Origin: Takakia lepidozioides
Taxonomy: Eukaryota; Streptophyta; Takakiopsida; Takakiales; Takakiaceae
Direction: 5' to 3'
DNA length: 64,000 bases
Assembly (NCBI GenBank): GCA_030704615.1
Contig: CM060734.1
Coordinates: 868,001 to 932,000 of the forward strand
In this document: positions 55,901 through 64,000 of the stretch, piece after piece
Numbering within the stretch: the first letter of the stretch is position 1
Layout of the letters: each line of letters opens with the position of its first letter
The notes under the pieces: generated by a model
What the model saw: the letters and a program-made list of their open reading frames with translations, nothing else
Databases searched by the model: none
What the model was told of the DNA's origin: nothing
Program-made: the position numbers and the translations under genes

Positions 55901-56000
55901 AAGGTATCTTCTGTTTCCGTCCCTTTGTGTTCCGCTCAAACTGGGCGCGGGATCAATAGCCACAAGGCTACGGCAAACACCGTGTTATGAATACATTCTC
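52943..56000 (+). mobile_element. 5'-truncated, degenerate LINE, plus strand
   Basis: Same family as at 37073-40054 and 41269-46099. It starts within the endonuclease (KLDCAKFLAKGQVVLLGDFNARVGKG) and ends with the family 3' end in altered form (GTTATGAATACATT). RT pieces lie at 53943-54224, 54259-54761 and 54783-55091, with FADDFAGIG near 54660. The zinc tail is broken near 55600. TCCACTAG near 52908 and 56005 may be the target duplication, but the 5' edge is unclear. Confidence 0.82.
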
Positions 56001-57144
56001 TCCCTCCACTAGAACTTGGTGGGCTATAATCCCACAACCAGTTCTGAGGTGTTCACTCTACCAAACCCCAAGTTTATAAGAAACAATATGTGTATCTCTT
56101 CCTCCACTAAGGGGGTCTCAGGTCCCAAGGCTCTTGCAGGGCATGCAGAGGTACATCTTTTTCAAGTAAGCTTTTGGTGCCTTTGTAGGTGTGCTTTGTA
56201 GAATTATAAGTCTGGCTCCCTGTTTTGTCTCAAGGGCCTTGTAGCCTGAGTCTGTGTCGACCAGCCCATATTTTTTAGGCGAAATAAAGCTAGAAAGCAC
56301 TCGAACTTTGTGGGTGGCGACACGCCCTTGTAAAAAAACAGGAAAAAAACGGAAAAAAAAAGCCAGAAAACGCCCGTTCCTTGGCGGAGTGTCACCATAA
56401 AGCACCAAGGGAACCACCCCTTGGCGCCTGGGAACCGGATCCCGTGGCACCCGCCATCCAATGGCCGACGCCTGTCGGCTTGGTAGCTGTGGGGGATCTC
56501 GCCACGTGAACTGCCCTGGGCCGTCCGTTCGCCAAGCGTTTTAGGGCTGGAGGGGGTGGCTGTCGCCACTGCGCAGCCGCGGCAGCTGTCACTCTGAGTT
56601 CATCGCCTACTATGTTGTGCCTTGAGTTCATGTGCGTCGCCAGGTTCGTTTAGTGTGCGCTTGTTTATTGGGAGGGACTTCAAGGATGCGGGGTAGCTTC
56701 AATGTCTTTGCTTAGATTTACAGAGTTTGTTTTGTGTTGGAGGGCAGATTCAATAGCCCCTTTGTCTCCATCATCTCCGCGAGTGTAATGAAATATCGAC
56801 GTTGACATTTGGTATTTGGTCAATTTTCATTGGGGCATGCTACCTAGACAGTCTATTTTGGACTTGGTAGCTTAGTATTAGTTCCCCCTTGCATGTTCAG
56901 ATTGCAAGAGGCATCACTGTTCTCTCTGCAGGTTCAAATTGAGTTTTTCGCATGTGCAACTTAGTGCCTTTTGGGCCCAAGATGTAATATATTTATTTAA
57001 TTTGAGTACAAGGGCCTCCGACCTTTTTTTTAATTAAAAAAACATTAAAAAATCTGTTATTGCCATGTGTCCCATCCAAAGTGGGCTACAGTTGACCTTG
57101 GATAAATGTTAAATGTTTTTTTGTTATGTTACCCTTAATGTTAT
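56001..57144. other. Gene-free stretch after the LINE
   Basis: A GC-rich part near 56370-56600 looks like part of an LTR or UTR, followed by AT-rich sequence. No gene was recognised. Confidence 0.35.
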
Positions 57145-57380
57145 GAAATCTTGGCTCTGTCAAAATTTACACTTGAAAACGACAACAGAACATGAACATA
57201 ATGGTTTTGAAAATAGATATTACCTCAACAATTGTTTTTAACCTCCCTCAAAAATTATTGTTGAGGTTATTTTGTTTAATTTTTAAACATAATGGTTTTG
57301 AAACCTCAACAATTACTCCCTCAAAAACTATTGTTGAGGTAATTGTTTTTAAAAAAAACATAATGGTTGATATGTGATAA
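57145..57380. repeat. Hairpin pair with ACCTCAACAAT stems
   Basis: ACCTCAACAAT at 57222 pairs with ATTGTTGAGGT near 57257. The same pair recurs at 57303 and about 57330. CATAATGGTTTTGAA precedes both, so the unit is a tandem repeat of about 80-100 bases containing an inverted repeat. Confidence 0.7.
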
Positions 57381-57498
57381 ATTATAAAAGACATGTTATA
57401 GTTATTCTGCTCTATAGGAATAACAATTATCTAGGGTCAACTCTATGGAGCCACATCAATGACATAGGCCTTTTTATGGTAGCCACTTCAAGCTGGAT

Positions 57499-57660
57499 TT
57501 GGCCCATGCCAAGCGTTTCTTCATGGAAAGTGAGGGGCAGCCCAAAACATTGCAGGCATTGACCGACCACTTAAAGGAAGTCGGGGTGAAGTCCAGAATC
57601 AAATACAAGTCAAAGCTTGTGAAGTTGGTGGCCATTGCAGATCCGGCTCTTGGGCCCGGT
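57499..57660 (+). pseudogene. Possible distant fragment of the unnamed family
   Basis: A short plus frame ends KLVKLVAIADPALGPGY, which recalls KQIRIADPVFGEEF of family exon 4, but the rest does not align. The hairpin arrays that follow resemble the company kept by the other family copies. The link is weak. Confidence 0.22.
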
Positions 57661-57745
57661 TATCACCGTCACGTCAGTCAGTCAGCGTCGGGTCACGTCA
57701 GACCTGACGCTGTGACCTGACGCTGACGAGACCTCCGTCGCGTCA
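57661..57745. repeat. CGTCAG/CTGACG inverted repeats
   Basis: Repeated CGTCAG and complementary CTGACG words form several overlapping stems, e.g. GGTCACGTCAG with CTGACGCTGTGACC. Confidence 0.55.
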
Positions 57746-57849
57746 GGTTCCGAGAATATTCTGGTAAAAATAATACTAGGTAAAATACTGCCACTTAAGC
57801 AGCCACGTCGCCGACATGGTGGCGGTGGCAAATACATTTTGAAAATTAA

Positions 57850-58147
57850 CAAAATAAAAGCGACCGTCAATTCTGGCGGTCGCTTTAATTTTTTTTCAAG
57901 AAAAAACCGGATTGGCGGTCGCATTGGCGGTCGTCTAATTTAAAAAAGAAAACAAACGACCGCCGTATTGGCAGTCGCACAATTTTGCAGATATATACAA
58001 AACAAGCGACCGCCATATGATGGTCAGTTAATTTTAAAAAGATATAAAAAACAAGCGACCGCCATATGGCGGTCGGTTAATTTCAAAAATATATTAAAAA
58101 AACAAGCGACATATGAAAATAAAAGCGACTGCCACACCGGTGGTCAC
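57850..58147. repeat. Palindrome array D (GCGACCGCC), about 49-base period
   Basis: Units near 57858, 57905, 57957, 58005, 58054 and 58125 share AAAACAAGCGACCGCC followed by the complementary GGCGGTCG after a short centre. The best copy, about 58054-58073, has GACCGCCAT next to its complement. Spacers are A-rich. The 3' end of the LINE at 58148 lies right at the last hairpin. Confidence 0.75.
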
Positions 58148-58164
58148 TTTTTTTTTTTTTTTTT
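58148..58164 (-). other. Poly(A) tail of the LINE
   Basis: A 17-base T-run on the plus strand marks the 3' end of the minus-strand LINE, in contrast to the tailless LINE family elsewhere in the window. Confidence 0.7.
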
Positions 58165-58349
58165 AAATATTTGTGAACGGTGTGGCTTAGAGACGCTGAA
58201 GCTTGTTTGGTGGCTTCTTTAGTAAGGGTGCGGAGAAGATTACGGATGGGCCGAGGTTCGGGAAGATCAGGTACGGGGTGTATCATCGAGAAAGGGTATG
58301 TGTGAGCTATGTGGATGGGGTCGTCCGATGGCTCTACTTGGGGTTTAGA

Positions 58350-58742
58350 GGCCCCAGCCTAGGCAAGGAGGTCTGTCTCTTCGTTGCCAATAATACCAGT
58401 GTGTGAACGGACTTTGAGGAAGTGTATGGGTTTATCAATGGTGATAGCAAGGTTGATAATAGCGGATATAAGGTTTCGGTCGGGGTGATGGTGGTGTGAG
58501 GAAGGGCAAGCTAGATGGTTGCGGAGTATAAAGAGTGAGTTGAGACTGTCAGTGAAAATGTAGTATGGCGGTGGGAATGAGACTAATTGTGTCAGGGCTT
58601 CGAAAATAGCCATGAGTTCGGCTCGGTGTATGGTTGCAAGGCCTGGGAGGCGGTGGGCCGTCCCGGTGCTGGTGGCGGCATAGTACACGCCATATTCGGC
58701 AAGGGAGCCAGATTGGGAGCCATCTGTGTAATGTGAGTGGAG
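58350..58742 (-). CDS. LINE RNase H domain
   Basis: The frame shows HYTDGSQSGSLAEYG (first Asp), ATIHRAELMAI (Glu), YIFTDSLNSLF (second Asp) and KVRSHTGIIGNEETDLLA (His and last Asp), the four-part active site of type I RNase H. It would remove the RNA strand after reverse transcription. Its frame is open across the domain. Confidence 0.82.
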
Positions 58743-59437
58743 TGGGGGGTATATGGGGGCGGTGGCCCTAGGTGAACAAGGGGGGCGTCGTGAGAGGTTC
58801 TAACACAGGTAGTGGGAGGGCGGGGTAGTGACTTGTCCCATACTTTATTGGTTTTTGGCCTGGGGGGTGGCCTGTTGGTGGGAGCGTATATCGGCAGGAG
58901 TGGGTAAGTGGTGAGTATTATGTTATGGGTGTCGAATAAGAGAAGTTTAAGACGAGAGGGGAAGTCTGGGGGTATGATGAGATGTGGTTATTATGAACTA
59001 GCAGAAGAAGGGTTAGGGTGGGTTCCTTGTGACGTAGGTATTTAGGGAAAGGTAGATTGCGCGTGTATCGGAGTTGGTTGGGTTCAATGGCGGCTAGTGG
59101 TATTACCCCCGAGGGGAGGTGTAGCCAAGGGTGTTGTTGTTCAGGTGACTTTTGCTAAGTAAGAATGAGAATGGTGGTGGAGGGGGTGGCGGCACGGGCG
59201 GCAAACCGTGCCCAATGAATGGCTTCATGTGTGAGGGGTCTAGGTGGCGGGTGGGCTAGGCCCCTACCTGACCAGGTGTGTTGCATAGCAGTGCCATGGG
59301 CTCCGAATACACAGTCTCTGGGGTGTGGGCTGTCATAGGAAGAGAGTTCAAGGGGACATGTGAGAGGGCTTGAGTAGTATGAGTGGATAAGCTGAAAGGA
59401 GGTGATGAGAAACTTGAGGATGTCGGGGGGGATGGTG

Positions 59438-60394
59438 CTATGGCAATATGCTTGAGCAAGTTTGTGTGTGTGGGGGGGTGGGGGGGTTTTGGGGGGTGTC
59501 ACATATGTATCTTTCTACCAGCCAGCCGACTTCGGTGGCAAAGTCTTGCCTTGGGGGTTGGAGGTGACTGTTGAGGGTGGCGGAGGTGGTATAGGCTATC
59601 CTGACATGAGGGATAGACCCGGCAAAGTGACCATTATGCGTATAGATATTGGATATGGTGCGACTTGGGCATATGGTATGAGAGATTTGGCTGATATCTT
59701 TGTCGAGGTTGCATTCGAAGGTTGTAATAAGAATTTTGGGGGCGTCTAGTTGGGTGCGAATGTTTCGGGTGTCGATCGATTGAGGTTGAGAGACATGTTG
59801 TTTGTGGGTGGGTGCGAGGTATTTGGTGTTGGTTGATTTATGGAATGTGGTGAGAAGCATGTGATTGTGGGTAGGGTCACAGTCTTCATGGGTTCCAAAA
59901 AGGTCGTCTTCTATTTGCCAAGTGTTGTCTTCAATGGGGTAGTCAGCCCATTTACATAGATAGTATGTATCGACACATGTAGCACCAAAAGCGTCTAGAG
60001 AGGTCTGGGTTTTGATACCTTGGATGGCCTCAATAATGAATGCCTCGGGATGGTCAGGGTTTGTGGGTTTAGGGTTGGGCGGGGTAGCGGTAGGGATCGG
60101 AGAGCAGGGGGGGTTAGGTGGAGTAGTGAGGGGGGGACGAGGGGAGATATTTGGAGTAGGAAGATCATGGGAGGTGCGGGAGGTTCTACTTCTGGAGTAT
60201 AGAAGTAGTTGGGGTTGTTCTAAATTCTGGGAGGAGGTCTTGCCGGTTGTGGGGAAAGAGTGGGCACGGGAGATCACATTCGAGGGTACAAAAGGTCGAC
60301 GGGTGACAGAATAGGGAGCGGAGGTGTATCCAATATCTTTGTGTTTTAATGGTGGCCCGAATGAGTTTCTTTTGACAGGGGTGTGAAGTCTCAA
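59438..60394 (-). CDS. LINE segment with chromodomain
   Basis: A 318-residue open frame. Residues about 118-168 read FIIEAIQGI...YYLCKWADYPIEDNTWQIEDDLFG, matching the chromodomain pattern of EAIL...[14 protein letters not shown], including the aromatic residues of the methyl-lysine pocket. Preceding residues are Pro-rich and following ones have no recognised domain. It lies between RT and RNase H of one LINE. Another insertion carrying the chromodomain is possible, but no element borders are visible. Confidence 0.6.
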   Translation of the reverse strand: MRLHTPVKRNSFGPPLKHKDIGYTSAPYSVTRRPFVPSNVISRAHSFPTTGKTSSQNLEQPQLLLYSRSRTSRTSHDLPTPNISPRPPLTTPPNPPCSPIPTATPPNPKPTNPDHPEAFIIEAIQGIKTQTSLDAFGATCVDTYYLCKWADYPIEDNTWQIEDDLFGTHEDCDPTHNHMLLTTFHKSTNTKYLAPTHKQHVSQPQSIDTRNIRTQLDAPKILITTFECNLDKDISQISHTICPSRTISNIYTHNGHFAGSIPHVRIAYTTSATLNSHLQPPRQDFATEVGWLVERYICDTPQNPPTPPHTQTCSSILP

Positions 60395-60614
60395 ATTGTG
60401 AGAAGAATGGGCTTTGGAGACATGCCCGTTCTAGCGGTGATATAGTGTTGGGGAACCTTGGTAAATTAGTTTGTATGCTGATCTTCAATTGGCGCAGAAT
60501 GAGCAGTGTGCGAGCGGTTGAGGAGTAGAGGCATGACTGAGGGTGGAGGGTAGGAAGGGAGTGTAGTCCATTGTATTTAATGGCCATATGTTGAAGAAGC
60601 CCTTGGAATATGCA

Positions 60615-61827
60615 TCATAGGCGACCAGGGTCGTTTAGGGCTTCTTGAATTTGTGAACCTAGGGTACGTGCGTAGGAGGTAATTAGTGGGCTGGATCCTA
60701 AGCCATAACTCTCTTGTGGGAGCTGGGTGAGTGCGTTCGGAGTACTAGTGGGTAGGCCGCAGATACGTTTAGTGAGTTGGATGATATTTTTGTCAAGTAG
60801 TCTAATATTAGGCAAGGAGAAGGGAGCCGCATGGAAAGCATATTGGACTTGAGGTTTGAGGACTTTTTGGATGATGGCTAGTTTAGGGCGGATGGAGATG
60901 GGAGATTTAAGAAGGGCTAGGCTTTTGTTGGTAAGTTTAGCGAGTGTGGAGGCTTTCTGTATGTGCCATATGAGGGACGGAACTAGCTGGATCCCCAGAT
61001 AGGTGTACGGTTCATCTGGGCCCAGAAATGGGAAGGGTTTTTGTTCGTGGTGTATGTGAAGTTTGCAGTGGGAGGCTATCGTGGATTTCGTAAATTTGCT
61101 GTGGTGTGTAGCCGCGGTGACTGCACATTTGTGGAGGCTTAGTTCCATTCCGGACCATGAATTGAAGCGAGATAATTTATCGACTTGGCGATTGAGATGT
61201 TGAGGCTTGTGTGCTAGGATAGCGAGGTTGTCAGCATATGTTGCCGCTGATATTTCATTAGTAGATGTTGTGTATTGGTACCCAAGGTTACCCCTGGCCA
61301 ACCATCTTAGAAGAGGTTCTAAGAAAACGATGAATAGGTAAGGGCTCAGTGTGTCTCCTTGGATAGTGCCACGTAGAACATGGATAGGGTGAGTGGAGCC
61401 GTAATCGGATCCGGAGTATTCTGTGGTGTTATTGGTGTAAATATTGCCGATGATTTGGATGGCATCGGTAGGGTAGCCTACATCTGTCATTACAGCTAGC
61501 AGAGAGTCGAACGAATTTAAAGAGGAGCTCATGGAACTGTGGGTCAAGAGCTTGAAGTATGGCATTGGGAATGAGGTCCGGGCCGGGGGCCTTGGCTTTG
61601 GAGAGGGTTTTTAGGCATGAGTCATATAAGTCTTTGGTGAATGAGCTCAGAATGCAGTCTGAGGGGAGGCCCCTCTTTTCTAGGGAGAAGCCATCTAAGT
61701 CATGCCATGGGTAGTGTTTGATTTTGCATAAACAATTGAGTGTGTGTAGGTTGGGGTGCAGGCAGTTAGTGACGGTTGGATTTGTAGGAGGACGATGCCT
61801 GAAGCCAGATTTCATTTTTAATTTCAT
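60615..61827 (-). pseudogene. LINE reverse transcriptase with internal gap
   Basis: The start KAPGPDLIPNAIL (about 61600) and later palm parts RGTIQGDTLSPYLFIVFLEPL and catalytic TYADNLAIL (about 61240) are present. The usual stretch between them, with the first catalytic Asp (AFD) and fingers motifs, is missing. The sequence passes from HELLFKF to FDSLLAVMTDVGYP within about 60 bases, so roughly 100 codons are deleted. Confidence 0.65.
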
Positions 61828-62380
61828 CTGCTTTTGTTAACAAGTGGCCTAATCTGTGTTTAAGACAGTCAATAGGGGGGGGTTAGTTGCAGGATTGAAG
61901 ATAGCTTTGTGGGCTCTTTTGGGGTGTTCGTGTAATAATTTGCCAAAAGAAGCAACAATTTTTTTGTGATTGGCAGTGGCTTTGTGCTTGGTGATGGTAT
62001 AGGCTGCTTTTTTGGCGTCTCAGCCCAGTTTGGATAGGGAGGCGATCCATTGGGGGAGAGAGGCAGGGTCACATGGCGGGGGCATAAGTGAGTGGCACAC
62101 AGTTAAGGTACTTAAGCTGGTTATGCGACGATCGGATCTCCAGTCGCTCTGTGGGAGGGACGAGGCGGAGAGTATGATAGCTAGAGCTCGGCGGATGGTG
62201 TGATAGATATTAAGGTGGGCAGTCCATTCCCGTTTTTGTGTTCTGGTGAGGTAGCCACCGTTTTGCTTTGAGCGGGTGGTCTGGGGAAGGTCTGGGGGGG
62301 CCGAGCATGTGGCAAGAACACTCGTAGTCAGTTCTAGTAACGTGGAGGTGAATATGCCCTCAGCTTGAGCCCAAGCAGTC

Positions 62381-63570
62381 TCAGGGAATAGGCGTACGTT
62401 GGTATCGGAGAGTACGGGGGTAATTTTGTGTATGAAGATGGAGGAGGCTGAGTGGAAATGATATTGGAACGCCTTTATGTTGCTGTGGGGAATAGGGGAT
62501 AGAATTTGGGGTTGAGGAGGTGGGGGTGTGCATGTCCGGGATGGGCCAGAATGGGACAAGAGAAGGGGGGAGGGAGATAGATACCGGGTAGTGATCCGAG
62601 TTGCAGAGGCTATTAATATGGACATGGCTCTGGAGGTAAGTTGGGATGTCATTACAGGTTCTGAGATAGAAGCCATCAAGTAGGCTTAATGAGGAGTAGT
62701 GGAGACCGCCTTGTCTATAGTCGGCGGGAATGTATTTAAGTGTAAGGAGTTGGGTGAATGCAGCCCATTCGTGGTCCATCGAGGACGGGGCTTGTGGGTT
62801 CCGTTGTATGAGTGACCAGACAGTGCAATATCTCTGTTGAAGTCACCGGCGAGTATGACATGGTGTTGCTGATAATCGGGATGGGTGACTGTGCCGGAGA
62901 TGGTGTGTAGAATGTCCAGTATAAGGGGGAGATCATCAGTATGAGAGGGCATATATAGGTGTATAAGGGTAATGGGGCATAAGGCTGGTGGGTGTAGTTG
63001 AACTATTTGGAGATATGAGCGGATGGGGATGGGGACGGTTATCTTGGTGGTAGTGTTGGGGGAGTAGTGAGAGCGAAGGATCCCTAGTGCTACGCCTCCC
63101 CGGGTGGGCTTGTATGGGGCGGATCAACGCAGGAGGCATTGAGGTGCTGTGTAGGGGTTGCCATATAGTAGGTGATAGTCCGGTAGGAGTTTATTAATAT
63201 AAGAGCTGCTGGTGTTGGTGGTGTGTAGCTTAGTTTCTTGTAGAAGGAAGATGTGTGGTTGTGAAGTGCTAGAGAAGAGGTGAAGCAGGCTTTGTATACT
63301 CGTAGCCAGGGAGCCCACATTCCATGAGGTGATAGTAAGTGTATTGTGGCAGGCCTCGGGGGGCCCGGTCGGGTGGGATGGGACTGGGGGGCCGACAAGG
63401 GCTCCGCGACATGAGTTCTGGTAGGTGGGGGGTCGTAGTCTGGTAATGGCATTGAGTGTGGCGTCTAGGATATCGGCAGAAAGGAAGGGAAATTTGTTAA
63501 TGATGTTTTGTTGGTCATGATCTGGTGTGGTAACCGTTACTAGGTAGTCCCCCAAAATATTGTGGACCAC
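62381..63570 (-). pseudogene. LINE endonuclease, broken
   Basis: Motifs in order: SWNVGSLA, LLQETKLH (Glu), VILAGDFNRDI and NSDHYPVSI (catalytic Asp-His). A TGA at 63126-63124 interrupts an otherwise continuous frame, and a shift near 62700-62770 follows. An open frame continues upstream of 63570, perhaps ORF1 or an N-terminal extension. Confidence 0.75.
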
Positions 63571-64000
63571 CTTGGTTTGTGAATCTAAGAGTTTGAGGGA
63601 GCGGTGGATCTCGGTTAAACGTGAGGAGGGTCCACATACTGGTGAGAGAGCGGAGGTAGCCCTTTTAGTTGACGTAAAGCCATCACCAAATGGCTTGCGT
63701 GACCTGGATGATATGACAAAGGCAGTGTGGCCATATATATCAGAGATGGCTAGAGGATTGAGTGTGACTGGAAATATCCATTACAAGTTTCGGGAAGAGG
63801 GGAGATAGTGACGATTAGCGAAAAAAAGAGCTGGCATGTGGTAAACGTCTTAAGTTTATGGAGGGCCTTAGTGAGAGCTGGGTATAAGTTGGGGGGTAGC
63901 CCGAAAGTTTCGATGTGGTGCGTGGGTACGTGTGTCGGGTTTGGTTGGTTAGGGAAGTAAGGTATGAAGTGGTCAAGAATGTGTCGGTAGCTATGTGAGA

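Larger units (their letters stand above)
58148..64000 (-). mobile_element. LINE with endonuclease, RT, chromodomain-like segment and RNase H
   Basis: This family is unrelated in detail to the other LINEs: its coding strand is C-rich and poor in G. From right to left it carries endonuclease (about 63400-62400), RT (61827-60615), a chromodomain-like segment (60043-59890) and RNase H (58742-58350), and ends with a 17-base A-tail (T-run 58148-58164). The 5' end lies beyond the window. Stops and shifts split every domain, so this copy is dead. Confidence 0.82.

Noticed and set aside
56204-56569. 121-residue minus frame as a membrane protein
   Set aside because: The hydrophobic run comes from a low-complexity A-rich tract, and the region looks like UTR or LTR.

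Overview
The window is nuclear DNA of a eukaryote of the plant lineage with a large, repeat-rich genome. A streptophyte alga such as a charophyte would fit, but the species cannot be fixed from the sequence. The evidence is two clearly plant-type spliced genes (a VTI1-type Qb-SNARE and a CGI-58/ABHD5-like hydrolase, both with GT-AG introns), chromovirus Ty3 elements primed by initiator tRNA-Met, several LINE families, and no bacterial operon structure.

Layout. 1-2039: no gene, an LTR-like promoter and a reversed LTR fragment. 2040-9112: a composite plus-strand Ty3 chromovirus (LTR, gag-pol, damaged LTR, second gag). 9113-21377: a minus-strand copy of an unnamed multi-exon gene family, broken by stops and by a nearly intact Ty3 chromovirus (11577-18542, TSD GTGTT) inside a coding exon. 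22071-25466: a decayed MULE-like transposase. 26210-26545: a single exon of the same unnamed family. 27631-33112: a plus-strand copy of the family, interrupted by a 671-bp MITE-like element. 33113-40054: decayed sequence, a hypothetical gene and LINE pieces. 40455-47296: a complete VTI1 SNARE gene on the minus strand with a 4.8-kb LINE in its last intron. 48318-52386: a complete nine-exon CGI-58/ABHD5-like gene, head to head with the SNARE gene. 52943-56000: a degenerate LINE. 57145-58147: hairpin-rich repeats. 58148-64000: a different LINE family coding for endonuclease, RT, a chromodomain-like segment and RNase H.

The most unusual signal is the set of palindromic arrays in the introns of the unnamed family. 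The two long copies carry about 24 imperfect palindromes in corresponding introns, and a third set of 5-6 lies beside the single-exon copy. The minus and third sets have related core half-sites; the plus copy has a different core. The centre is usually a dinucleotide, and the outer arms often differ from copy to copy yet remain complementary. The encoded family has a ParB/Srx-like motif near the middle and a methyltransferase-like motif near the C-terminus. Both assignments are inferences from short motifs.

Only the SNARE and hydrolase genes look intact. Almost everything else is mobile DNA or decaying copies of multicopy genes. No computation was run; exon borders and repeat edges were read by eye and may be off by a few bases.
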